Positions 50,546 to 58,316 of a stretch of 64,000 nucleotides of DNA are shown here, in pieces. The notes beneath the pieces are model-generated. The model made no database searches. It was given only the letters and a program-made list of their open reading frames with translations, and had not been told where the DNA came from. The DNA lies in contig JAGAXW010000010.1 of the NCBI GenBank assembly GCA_017847725.1, positions 124,001 to 188,000 on the forward strand, written 5' to 3'. Position 1 is the first letter of the stretch. Each line of letters starts with the position of its first letter. Source of the stretch: Prevotella sp. (lineage in GTDB: Bacteria; Bacteroidota; Bacteroidia; Bacteroidales; Bacteroidaceae). Both the position numbers and the translations under genes were made by a program.

Positions 50546-50577
50546 CAAATGTACGTTAAATATTTCAAACGTACAAA
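50546..50577 (-). promoter_or_regulatory. Promoter of the pectate lyase gene
   Basis: On the minus strand TTTG (50574-50577), 20-bp spacer, TACATTTG (50546-50553), 30 bp before the ATG. A 12-bp palindrome lies 20 bp further upstream. Confidence 0.75.
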
Positions 50578-50597
50578 TAATCGTGCTTTTTTTGCCC

Positions 50598-50609
50598 GTA
50601 AACGTTTAC
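50598..50609. promoter_or_regulatory. LacI-type operator-like palindrome upstream of pectate lyase
   Basis: GTAAACGTTTAC is a perfect 12-bp palindrome with the central CG typical of LacI/GalR-family operators, placed just upstream of the -33 box. The bound regulator is unknown. Confidence 0.5.
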
Positions 50610-50624
50610 AAAGGGAAGTGCCCT

Positions 50625-51044
50625 TTATGCTTTCGACTTGAAGGCCAGCGCATACATGCGCATCTGCTTGACCATGGCCAGCAGACCGTTGGAGCGGGTG
50701 GGGGAGAGGTGCTCCTTCAGGCCGATGCGGTCGATGAAGTAGAGGTCGGCATCCAGAATTTCGTCGGGGGTGTGGCCGCTGAGCACGCGGATGAGCAGGG
50801 CTATGATGCCCTTGACAATCAGGGCGTCGCTCTCGGCGGTGAAGTGGATGGCGCCGTCGCGGTAGTCGGCCTGCAGCCACACACGGCTCTGGCAACCGTC
50901 TATCAGGTTGCTCTCCGTCTTGTACTGCTCGTCGAGGGGCTCCTGTTCGTTGCCCAGGTCGATGAGCATCTGGTACTTGTCCATCCAGTCGTCGAAGCCG
51001 GAGAACTCTTCTATGATTTCGTCTTGAATCTCGTTGATAGTCAT
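50625..51044 (-). CDS. sufE: SufE-family sulfur acceptor
   Basis: The 139-residue protein has the SufE acceptor loop SNLIDGCQSRVWL with Cys51, and ADSDALIVKGIIALLIRVL-like and FIDRIGLKEHLSPTRSNGL segments in the usual order. SufE accepts persulfide from SufS and passes it to the SufBCD scaffold. It starts inside the stop of the U32 gene (ATGA, 51041-51044) and is far from sufCD (16647-18750). Confidence 0.93.
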   Translation of the reverse strand: MTINEIQDEIIEEFSGFDDWMDKYQMLIDLGNEQEPLDEQYKTESNLIDGCQSRVWLQADYRDGAIHFTAESDALIVKGIIALLIRVLSGHTPDEILDADLYFIDRIGLKEHLSPTRSNGLLAMVKQMRMYALAFKSKA

Positions 51045-52282
51045 TGCTTGATGATTTTGAATAGTTTATCTGATGGTCTTACTTTCTCGGGTACTCGGAT
51101 GCTGACGCGGGTGCCCTGGCGGGCGGTCTGTACGGCCTGCACGTCGTCGTGAATCTCGTCGACGGTGACGTAGAGGGCTCCCGTGGTAGGTCCGGTGATG
51201 AGCATCTTGTCGCCTACGCTGAAGGTGTCGGCCTCGACGGTGAATTCGGCTACGCCCAGGCGGGAGAAGTATTTGACACCCTTGCCGATATACTGCTTGC
51301 GCTCCGTGGCGCACGAGCCGTAGTGGTCGTTCCATTCGCCCAGCGTCTGCCCCTGGTAGTAGCCGTCCCAGAAGCCACGGTTGAAGACGGTGGCCAGCCG
51401 CTCGTCCCACAGGTCTTTCTTCGCTTCGGTGAAGGTGCCGTCGAGAACACTCTGGATGGCCTCGCGGTAGCACTGCACCACGGTGAGCACATATTCGGGT
51501 CCTCGCGCGCGCCCCTCTATTTTAAACACGCGCACGCCCGCGTGCATCATGCGGTCGATGAAGCGGATGGTCTTCAGGTCTTTGGGCGACATGATGTATT
51601 TGTTGTCTACTTCCAGTTCGGTGCCGGTCTCGCGGTCGGTGACCAGGTAGGAGCGGCGGCATATCTGCATGCAGGCACCACGGTTGGCCGAGCGCCCCGT
51701 GTTGTCAAGGCTCATATAGCACTTGCCGCTGATGGCCATGCACAGTGCTCCGTGACAGAACATCTCGATGCGCACCGGCTGGCCGGAGGGCCCGCAGATG
51801 TGCTGTTGCTCTATCTCGCGGTAGATGTCGGTCACCTGGTCGAGGTTCAGTTCACGGGCCAGGACGACGACATCGGCAAACTGGGCATAGAAGCGCAGTG
51901 CCTCGATGTTCGAGATGTTCAGTTGGGTGGAGAGGTGCACCTCCTGTCCTATGCTGCGGCAGTAGGTCATGACGGCTACGTCGCTGGCGATGACGGCGGT
52001 GATGCCGGCCTCGTGGGCGGCATCCACTATCTGGTGCATCAGGGGGATGTCCTCGCCGTAGATGATGGTATTCACCGTGAGGTAGCTCTTGACGCCGTTC
52101 TCGCGGCAGATGGTGGCTATCTCGCGCAGGTCGTCAATGGTGAAGTGGTTGGCGGAGTGGGAGCGCATGTTGAGCTGCTCCACCCCGAAATAGACGGAGC
52201 CGGCTCCTGCCTTCAGTGCGGCAGCCAGTGCGTCGTGGCTGCCTACAGGCGCCATGATTTCAAAGTCTGTTATCTGGTTCAT
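51041..52282 (-). CDS. U32 family peptidase-like protein (RNA hydroxylation type)
   Basis: The 413-residue protein starts FEIMAPVGSHDALAAALKAG and has the barrel motif STQLNISNIEALRFYAQ. The iron-sulfur cysteines are in FCHGALCMAISGKCYMS and NRGACMQICRRSY, and a C-terminal beta domain is present. Characterised U32 members with these cysteines (TrhP, RlhA) hydroxylate tRNA or 23S rRNA rather than cut proteins, so the peptidase label is doubtful. Coupling to sufE by ATGA fits an Fe-S-dependent enzyme. Confidence 0.9.
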   Translation of the reverse strand: MNQITDFEIMAPVGSHDALAAALKAGAGSVYFGVEQLNMRSHSANHFTIDDLREIATICRENGVKSYLTVNTIIYGEDIPLMHQIVDAAHEAGITAVIASDVAVMTYCRSIGQEVHLSTQLNISNIEALRFYAQFADVVVLARELNLDQVTDIYREIEQQHICGPSGQPVRIEMFCHGALCMAISGKCYMSLDNTGRSANRGACMQICRRSYLVTDRETGTELEVDNKYIMSPKDLKTIRFIDRMMHAGVRVFKIEGRARGPEYVLTVVQCYREAIQSVLDGTFTEAKKDLWDERLATVFNRGFWDGYYQGQTLGEWNDHYGSCATERKQYIGKGVKYFSRLGVAEFTVEADTFSVGDKMLITGPTTGALYVTVDEIHDDVQAVQTARQGTRVSIRVPEKVRPSDKLFKIIKQ

Positions 52283-52382
52283 TGCTGTTTCGTAGTCGTC
52301 GAGCTGCTTCAGGTAGCAGGTGCGGAAGTAGCTCCAGTGGTAGTTTTCTCATATATAAAATGCAAAATTAAAAAAAATTTTG

Positions 52383-52390
52383 TATATTTG
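52383..52390 (+). promoter_or_regulatory. -7 box upstream of the conserved hypothetical gene
   Basis: TATATTTG, 29 bp before the ATG at 52420. No TTTG at the -33 distance. Confidence 0.5.
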
Positions 52391-52419
52391 CAAAGAATTC
52401 AAACAAAAAACGAAGACGT

Positions 52420-53067
52420 ATGGCGAAGAATCAAAGGTGGCATGACGACTATTGGCTGTTCGTGTTGCAGCTGTATATGCGTCAGCCCGTAGGCGTAAAG
52501 CCGTTGTATAGCAGGGCATTAGTGGATTTGAGCATGGAGCTGCACATCCCGCCGCAGGAGATCTATGCGCGGCAGTGTGCCGTGGCCGCACTGGACACGC
52601 CGCGCATAGAGCGCATCTGGGCAGAGTACGGCAAGAATCCGCGCCGCCTGAGCAGAGCGGTACGCATGCTGCGGGCCATGAGGGGCTTCAACTCGGCAGG
52701 AGATTTCTACGACGGCGTGGAGGTGGAAGAAACTTTCGAGAGCGACTTCCGCCCGCTTGCCGAGGACGAGCGGATGACGCCCGTCATGCTGACGCTGATA
52801 CTGGACCTCTACTTTCAGCTGACACCCAATACGATGGTTGTGGAGACGCCGGAGGTGCAGGAGCTGGCCCGGCTGATACACCTGCCGGCTCGCGACATCG
52901 TCAGCGTCATGCAGGTGTACCAGCACTGCGACCCCTATCTCCGTCGTCGCGACGCTATCGCTTCTCCGCTTCTCGAGCCTTGTAAGAGTGTCTGGCGGCG
53001 CTATGGAAACAGCGACCCGCAACAGTTGGCTTCGTATGCTGCACAATTAAAGGAATACTATCAATAA
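52420..53067 (+). CDS. Conserved hypothetical protein preceding rpoN
   Basis: The 215-residue cytosolic helical protein has no signal peptide. Visible features are a Trp/Tyr-rich start (NQRWHDDYWLFVLQLYMRQP), LSMELHIPPQEIYARQCAV, which reads like a helix-turn-helix, and a second similar unit in LARLIHLPARDIVSVMQVY. The two units suggest a duplicated HTH-like fold. I do not recognise a named family. It lies 57 bp upstream of rpoN on the same strand. Confidence 0.7.
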   Translation: MAKNQRWHDDYWLFVLQLYMRQPVGVKPLYSRALVDLSMELHIPPQEIYARQCAVAALDTPRIERIWAEYGKNPRRLSRAVRMLRAMRGFNSAGDFYDGVEVEETFESDFRPLAEDERMTPVMLTLILDLYFQLTPNTMVVETPEVQELARLIHLPARDIVSVMQVYQHCDPYLRRRDAIASPLLEPCKSVWRRYGNSDPQQLASYAAQLKEYYQ

Positions 53068-53082
53068 AAAAGGGTCTTTTCC

Positions 53083-53113
53083 TTTAGTTAGATAAAAAAT
53101 ATTTGTAACTTTG
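53083..53113 (+). promoter_or_regulatory. Promoter of rpoN
   Basis: TTTA (53083-53086, one change from TTTG), 19-bp spacer, TAACTTTG (53106-53113), 11 bp before the ATG. Confidence 0.55.
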
Positions 53114-53124
53114 CAGCCCGAAAG

Positions 53125-54612
53125 ATGGCACAAGAGCAGATACAGGAACAGCGACTCACGCAGCAGCAGAAACTGGTGCAGAGTATTACGCAGCAACAAT
53201 TGTTGCAGGCGCAACTGACCGAACTGCCCATCACCCAGCTGCAGGAGCGCATCAATGCCGAAATGGACGACAACCCTGCCTTGGATATCACGATGGAAGA
53301 GCCGGAAGAACCGGAATATCCGGATGCTCCTGACAATACGGACACCCCGGACACCTTCGAGCAAGAAGAGCGGCAGTCGGCCCTCGACGCAGCCTTGGAG
53401 TCCATCGGCCGCGACGACGAGGACTTGCCCGTCTATCAGGGGGGTGTCTCTACGCACGAGGAGCGTGAGGATATGGTGTATGGACAGGCGCAGTCGTTCT
53501 ACGACCTGCTGTTGGAGCAGATGCGTATGTCGGACCTGACAGACAGCGAGCGCACCATGATGGAATACCTCATCGGCTCGCTCGACGACGACGGTCTGCT
53601 GCGCAAGCCACTGCATAGCATCTGCGACGAACTGGCCATCTACCACAACACCGACGTCAGTGAGGAGGACATCGAGCGTGTGCTGCTGAAGTTGCAGGAT
53701 TTCGATCCTGCCGGCATCGGGGCCCGCTCCCTGCAGGAGTGTCTGCTGCTGCAGATTCGCCGGCGCGATGCCTCTCGACTGAAAGACCTGATGCTGCAGA
53801 CCGTCGAGAACCATTTTGACCTCTTCACCAAAAAGCACTGGGAGAGGCTGCGCCAGGTGCTCCAGCTGAATGAGCTGCAAGCCGATGCACTCATCAAGGA
53901 ACTGCGCAAGCTGAATCCCAAGCCCGGCACCTCGATGGGTGAGGTGGTGGGACGCTCCGTCCAGCAGATTACACCGGATTTTATTATTGATACACAAGAC
54001 GACGGTACGGTCACCTTTGCACTGAACAATAGCGACATTCCTGAACTGCAGGTGTCACAGTCGTTCTCCGACACGCTGAAAGAGTATCAGACGAACAAGG
54101 AGAACATGAGCCGGCAGATGAAGGAGGCGTTGCTCTATACCAAGAAGAAGGTAGACGCCGCCCAGGGCTTTATCGAGGCCCTGCGCGTGCGCCGCCATAC
54201 GCTGACCGTCACGATGAAGGCCATCATCCAGTGGCAGCACCGCTTCTTCGAAGAGGGCGACGAGGCCCTTCTGCGCCCCATGATACTGAAGGACATCGCG
54301 GAGAAGACGGGCCTCGACCTGAGCACCATCTCCCGTGTGTCGAACTCCAAATATGCGCAGACGCGGTGGGGCACCTATCCCCTTCGCTACTTCTTCAGCG
54401 ACGGCTATGTGACGGCCGGCGGCGAAGAGCTGTCAACGCGCGAAATCAAGGCCGCCCTGCGTGACATCATTGATGCCGAAGACAAGCGGAAGCCCTTGAG
54501 CGACGATGCCCTCAAAGACTTGCTGGCCGAGCAGGGCTACCCGATAGCCCGCCGCACGGTTGCCAAGTATCGTGAACAATTAGGTATTCCTGTAGCAAGA
54601 CTAAGAAAGTGA
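53125..54612 (+). CDS. rpoN: RNA polymerase sigma-54 factor
   Basis: The 495-residue protein has the Gln-rich region I (QRLTQQQKLVQSITQQQLLQ) and an acidic region II (about 52-80). A core-binding part follows (MEYLIGSLDDDGLLRKPL; LQDFDPAGIGARSLQECLLL), then the HTH (LSTISRVSNSKYAQTRWG) and the RpoN box ARRTVAKYRE near residue 482. It directs transcription with AAA+ activators at -24/-12 promoters. No sigma-54 activator is in this window. Confidence 0.96.
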   Translation: MAQEQIQEQRLTQQQKLVQSITQQQLLQAQLTELPITQLQERINAEMDDNPALDITMEEPEEPEYPDAPDNTDTPDTFEQEERQSALDAALESIGRDDEDLPVYQGGVSTHEEREDMVYGQAQSFYDLLLEQMRMSDLTDSERTMMEYLIGSLDDDGLLRKPLHSICDELAIYHNTDVSEEDIERVLLKLQDFDPAGIGARSLQECLLLQIRRRDASRLKDLMLQTVENHFDLFTKKHWERLRQVLQLNELQADALIKELRKLNPKPGTSMGEVVGRSVQQITPDFIIDTQDDGTVTFALNNSDIPELQVSQSFSDTLKEYQTNKENMSRQMKEALLYTKKKVDAAQGFIEALRVRRHTLTVTMKAIIQWQHRFFEEGDEALLRPMILKDIAEKTGLDLSTISRVSNSKYAQTRWGTYPLRYFFSDGYVTAGGEELSTREIKAALRDIIDAEDKRKPLSDDALKDLLAEQGYPIARRTVAKYREQLGIPVARLRK

Positions 54613-55229
54613 GAAGAGAAAAGAAAATTATCATGGCAGCCCGTTTCGTGAGCATGCTGTTCACGCCCTTCTATCTGCCCATCGTCGGACTGATAGCACT
54701 CTTCTCTTTCAGCTATCTGAACATCTTCCCGCTGCTATACAAGCTGGAGGTGCTGATGCTGACCTACGTGTTGACCATCCTGCTGCCCACCCTGCTCATC
54801 CACCTGTACCGTCGCTATCAGGGGTGGACGCTCATAGAACTGGGCCATCGCGAACGCCGCATGGTGCCCTATGTCATCTCCATCTTCTGCTACTTCGCCT
54901 GTGTGTACATCATGGACAGTGTGCACATGCCCCACTTCATGGGCTCCATCATCATGGCGGGACTGATGGTGCAGATGGTCTGCGCCCTCATCAATGTGTG
55001 GTGGAAGATTTCTACGCATACTGCCGCCATCGGCGGAGTCGGCGGGGCATTGTTCGCCTTTGCCGAATATCTCAATTTCAATCCTGTGTGGTGGCTTTGT
55101 GTCATCTTCATCATAGCAGGCCTGTTAGGCACCAGCCGCATGATACTCCGACAGCACTCGCTGGGTCAGGTGGTGGGTGGCTTCTGGGTTGGCTTTGTCT
55201 GTGCGGCCATCGCCATCCTCTTTATGTAA
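54609..55229 (+). CDS. PAP2-type membrane phosphatase-like protein
   Basis: The 206-residue protein has about six membrane helices. The PAP2-type motifs KISTHTAAIGG (Lys, Ser-x-His) and SRMILRQHSLGQVVGG (Arg ... His) place it with phosphatidic-acid or polyprenyl-diphosphate phosphatases, though the first motif is looser than in classical members. The start is GTG 54609, overlapping the rpoN TGA; ATG 54633 is an alternative that would drop eight residues. Confidence 0.75.
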   Translation: MRREKKIIMAARFVSMLFTPFYLPIVGLIALFSFSYLNIFPLLYKLEVLMLTYVLTILLPTLLIHLYRRYQGWTLIELGHRERRMVPYVISIFCYFACVYIMDSVHMPHFMGSIIMAGLMVQMVCALINVWWKISTHTAAIGGVGGALFAFAEYLNFNPVWWLCVIFIIAGLLGTSRMILRQHSLGQVVGGFWVGFVCAAIAILFM

Positions 55230-55262
55230 AACCGGAATCATGTCATAACGAAATAAGAAAAG

Positions 55263-55769
55263 ATGAAACCACTTGTCAGCATTATCATGGGCAGCACGAG
55301 CGACCTGCCCGTCATGGAGAAAGCCTGTAAGCAGCTCGACGAGCTGCAGATTCCTTTTGAAGTCAATGCGCTGTCGGCCCACCGCACACCGGAAGCCGTC
55401 GAGGACTTTGCCAAGGGTGCCAGGGAGCGCGGCCTGAAGGTTATCATTGCCGCCGCAGGCATGGCAGCAGCCCTGCCCGGCGTCATCGCCGCTTCTACGA
55501 CGCTGCCCGTCATCGGTGTACCCATCAAGGGCATGCTCGACGGTCTCGACGCCATGCTCAGCATCATCCAGATGCCTCCGGGCATCCCTGTCGCCACGGT
55601 AGGTGTCAACGCAGCCCAGAACGCAGCCATCCTGGCTGTAGAGATGCTGGCGCTGAGTGATGCTGACATCGCCCAGCGGCTGGCTGCCTACAAGCAGGGA
55701 CTGAAAGCTAAGATAGAAAAGGCCAACCAGGACTTGGCCGAAGTGAAATACCAGTATAAGACCAACTGA
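55263..55769 (+). CDS. purE: N5-carboxyaminoimidazole ribonucleotide mutase
   Basis: The 168-residue class I PurE has VSIIMGSTSDLPVMEKA, NALSAHRTPEAVEDFAKGA and AAAGMAAALPGVIAASTTLP. It moves the carboxyl group of N5-CAIR to give CAIR in purine synthesis. The start lies 33 bp after the PAP2 gene, and the stop TGA is immediately followed by the ispG ATG without a gap. Confidence 0.96.
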   Translation: MKPLVSIIMGSTSDLPVMEKACKQLDELQIPFEVNALSAHRTPEAVEDFAKGARERGLKVIIAAAGMAAALPGVIAASTTLPVIGVPIKGMLDGLDAMLSIIQMPPGIPVATVGVNAAQNAAILAVEMLALSDADIAQRLAAYKQGLKAKIEKANQDLAEVKYQYKTN

Positions 55770-57158
55770 ATGTACAAGAGAAGACTGACGACAGAGACCC
55801 GTGTGGGCAACATCGGTATCGGTGGCGACAACCCGATACGCATCCAGTCGATGGCTACGGTAGACACCAACGACACAGAGGGTGCCGTGGCGCAGGCCGT
55901 CCGCATCATCGATGCCGGTGGCGAACTGGTACGCTTCACCACCCAAGGCACGCGCGAAGCTGAGAATATGCGCAACATTTCTGCGCGGCTGAAGGCTGCA
56001 GGCTACCGGCAGCCGCTCGTGGCCGACGTGCATTTTACGGCTCATGTGGCCGATGTGGCAGCATTGTACTGCGAGAAGGTACGCATCAATCCCGGCAACT
56101 ATGTCGACCCAGGCCGTACCTTTAAGCATCTGGAGTATACCGACGAAGAGTACCGCGAGGAGCTGCAGAAGATAGAGCGCAAACTGGTGCCGTTTCTGAA
56201 CATCTGCAAGGAGCACCACACGGCGATTCGCATCGGTGTGAACCACGGCTCGCTCAGCGACCGCATCATGTCGCGCTATGGCGACACGCCCGAGGGTATT
56301 GTCGAGAGCTGTATGGAGTTTCTGCGCATCTGCCGTCGTGAGGATTTCAATGATGTGGTCATCTCCATCAAGGCCTCCAATACGGTGGTGATGGTTACGA
56401 CCGTGCGCCTGTTGGTAGCCACGATGGACAAGGAAGATATGCACTATCCGCTGCACCTCGGTGTGACCGAGGCCGGCGAGGGCGAGGACGGTCGCATCAA
56501 GTCGGCGGTAGGCATTGGCGCCCTGCTGACCGAGGGTATTGGCGACACCATCCGTGTCTCGCTGTCGGAGGAGCCTGAGTGTGAGATTCCTGTGGCACGC
56601 CAGCTGGTGGATATGATTGGCGAGTGTGCCCAGCTGCGCCGCCAGGCTGAGGACAGCATCCTTGACGACACCATTACGCTGTCGCTCGACGCCCCCGACT
56701 GGCAGACGCTCCAGCTCAAGGCTGCCATGGCCGTGGGCGCGCTGCTCATCGACCGCAAGGCTACGCGCCTTGAACTCTGTGCCGACCGATACAGCCGTGA
56801 GGACCTGGTCACCCTTTCCGACGCTATCCTCCAGGCTGCCCGCATCAAGTTCACCAAGACGGAGTATATCTCCTGCCCTGGTTGCGGCCGTACGCTATAC
56901 AATCTGCAGGAGACCATCGCCCGTATCAAGGCAGCTACGCAGCACCTTGTAGGACTGAAGATTGGTATCATGGGATGTATCGTCAACGGACCCGGTGAGA
57001 TGGCCGATGCCGACTATGGCTATGTGGGTGCCGGCCGTGGGAAGATCAGCCTTTACAAGCAGAAGGTCTGTGTGGAGAAGAATATTCCCGAGGAGGAAGC
57101 CGTCGACAAACTCCTGGAGCTAATAGCCAAAGACCAACAGCCAACAGCTAATAGCTAA
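55770..57158 (+). CDS. ispG: 4-hydroxy-3-methylbut-2-enyl diphosphate synthase, compact form
   Basis: The 462-residue MEP-pathway enzyme IspG (GcpE) makes HMBPP from MEcPP. The barrel half has IGGDNPIRIQSMATVDT and EKVRINPGNYVDPGRTF. The iron-sulfur half has Cys369-P-G-Cys372 in YISCPGCGRTL and Cys403 in GIMGCIVNGPGE. The part between is only about 95 residues (280-365), whereas many Bacteroidota and plant homologues carry a long extra domain there and exceed 600 residues. The last residues (QQPTANS) are written by a 7-bp repeat that also supplies the stop codon. Confidence 0.92.
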   Translation: MYKRRLTTETRVGNIGIGGDNPIRIQSMATVDTNDTEGAVAQAVRIIDAGGELVRFTTQGTREAENMRNISARLKAAGYRQPLVADVHFTAHVADVAALYCEKVRINPGNYVDPGRTFKHLEYTDEEYREELQKIERKLVPFLNICKEHHTAIRIGVNHGSLSDRIMSRYGDTPEGIVESCMEFLRICRREDFNDVVISIKASNTVVMVTTVRLLVATMDKEDMHYPLHLGVTEAGEGEDGRIKSAVGIGALLTEGIGDTIRVSLSEEPECEIPVARQLVDMIGECAQLRRQAEDSILDDTITLSLDAPDWQTLQLKAAMAVGALLIDRKATRLELCADRYSREDLVTLSDAILQAARIKFTKTEYISCPGCGRTLYNLQETIARIKAATQHLVGLKIGIMGCIVNGPGEMADADYGYVGAGRGKISLYKQKVCVEKNIPEEEAVDKLLELIAKDQQPTANS

Positions 57159-57169
57159 AAGCCAACAGC
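57121..57169. repeat. Seven degenerate heptamers spanning the ispG stop
   Basis: Units TAATAGC, CAAAGAC, CAACAGC, CAACAGC, TAATAGC, TAAAAGC and CAACAGC lie end to end. The ispG stop TAA (57156-57158) is within the sixth. The right end reaches the convergent GNAT-like gene. Confidence 0.8.
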
Positions 57170-57170
57170 C

Positions 57171-58301
57171 CTAAATCCACTTCCGATAGCAACGATGGCG
57201 ACGATGCTGCGTGGCTTCCAGATATTGCCACTGCGAGAGCACGCCCTCGTTGCTTTCCATTTGCGGTCCTGTCTCGGCCCACTCGAAGTGGTAGCGCTGG
57301 AACCAGCGTATCAGGTCGTCGAAGATGAGGGCGTTGGCTCCCTTTGCGCGGTATTCGGGCAACACCCCGATGAGCAGCAGGTCTACGATGTTAGTCTTGT
57401 GCCACTTCAGGATTTTGAGTATCTGCCACCAGCCGAAGGGTAGGAACCGGCCGTCGCGCGTCTTCTGCATGGCGCGCGAGAAGGAGGGGAAGGTGATGCC
57501 GAAGCCTACTATCTTGTCGCCGTCCATGACTGCAGTGACCAGGTTCAGGTCGGCTATCTTGATATAGTCGTTGACGAGTTTGTCAATCTGCCGGTCGCTC
57601 AGCTGGCTGAATCCGTAGAGGTCCTTATAGGTAGCGTTGAGCAGGTTGAAGACCTGGTGGCCGTAGCCACCGTCAATCAGTTCGCGGCGGGTGAACTTAT
57701 GGATGCGCAGGCCATAGCGCTTGCGCACCATCTCCGTAATCTTTGCGAACTTCTCGGGCACCACGTCGGGCACCTTGACCTTCATCTCCACGTAGTCGTT
57801 GTCTTTCTCGTAGCCCTCCATCCGCTCCATGTGTTGCGGATAGTACGGATAGTTGTAGTTGATATACATGGTGGAGAGCTGGTCGAAGCCTTCCACCAGC
57901 ATGCCTTCGCGGTCGGTGTCGATGAAGCCCAGCGGACCGGCTATCTCCGTCATGCCCCGCTCGCGGCCCCAGTCTTCTACGGCTTTCAGCAGGGCGCTGC
58001 TGACCTCTATGTCGTCGATGAAATCAAACCATCCGAAGCGCACCTGCTGACGGTTCCACCGCTCGTTGGCGCGGTGGTTGATGATGGCGGCCACGCGCCC
58101 CACCATCTTGCCGTCGCGCAAGGCCATGAAGTATTCGGCCTCGCAACATTCGAACGACGGATTGCGGTCACTCCTCAGCGTGGCCATCTCTTCAGAAAAG
58201 AGATAGGGCACAGCGTATTCGTTGCCTCGGTAGAGGTCGTAGTAGAACTGCACGAAGCGTTGCAGTTCCTTACGCTGAGTGACACGCTTGATTTCTACCA
58301 T
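57171..58301 (-). CDS. GNAT-like N-acetyltransferase family protein, copy 2
   Basis: The 376-residue protein is collinear with copy 1 (11539-12693): VEIKRVTQRKELQRFVQF, MVGRVAAIINHRANERWN, ERGMTEIAGPLGFIDTDREG and [20 protein letters not shown]. More than half of positions look alike by eye. The substrate is unknown. It lies 15 bp after the C10 protease gene on the same strand and converges with ispG. Confidence 0.75.
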   Translation of the reverse strand: MVEIKRVTQRKELQRFVQFYYDLYRGNEYAVPYLFSEEMATLRSDRNPSFECCEAEYFMALRDGKMVGRVAAIINHRANERWNRQQVRFGWFDFIDDIEVSSALLKAVEDWGRERGMTEIAGPLGFIDTDREGMLVEGFDQLSTMYINYNYPYYPQHMERMEGYEKDNDYVEMKVKVPDVVPEKFAKITEMVRKRYGLRIHKFTRRELIDGGYGHQVFNLLNATYKDLYGFSQLSDRQIDKLVNDYIKIADLNLVTAVMDGDKIVGFGITFPSFSRAMQKTRDGRFLPFGWWQILKILKWHKTNIVDLLLIGVLPEYRAKGANALIFDDLIRWFQRYHFEWAETGPQMESNEGVLSQWQYLEATQHRRHRCYRKWI

Positions 58302-58316
58302 ATTGATGTGCAGTTT

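Noticed and set aside
48594..51152. 852-codon plus-strand frame opposite the pectate lyase and sufE genes
   Set aside because: It spans two well-supported minus-strand genes and the promoter between them, and shows no motif; a shadow frame.
52283..52355. In-frame, coding-looking stretch (NYHWSYFRTCYLKQLDDYET) before the U32 ATG
   Set aside because: It lacks an ATG and is preceded by TGA. It may be an N-terminal extension with a non-standard start or a gene remnant, but neither can be supported.
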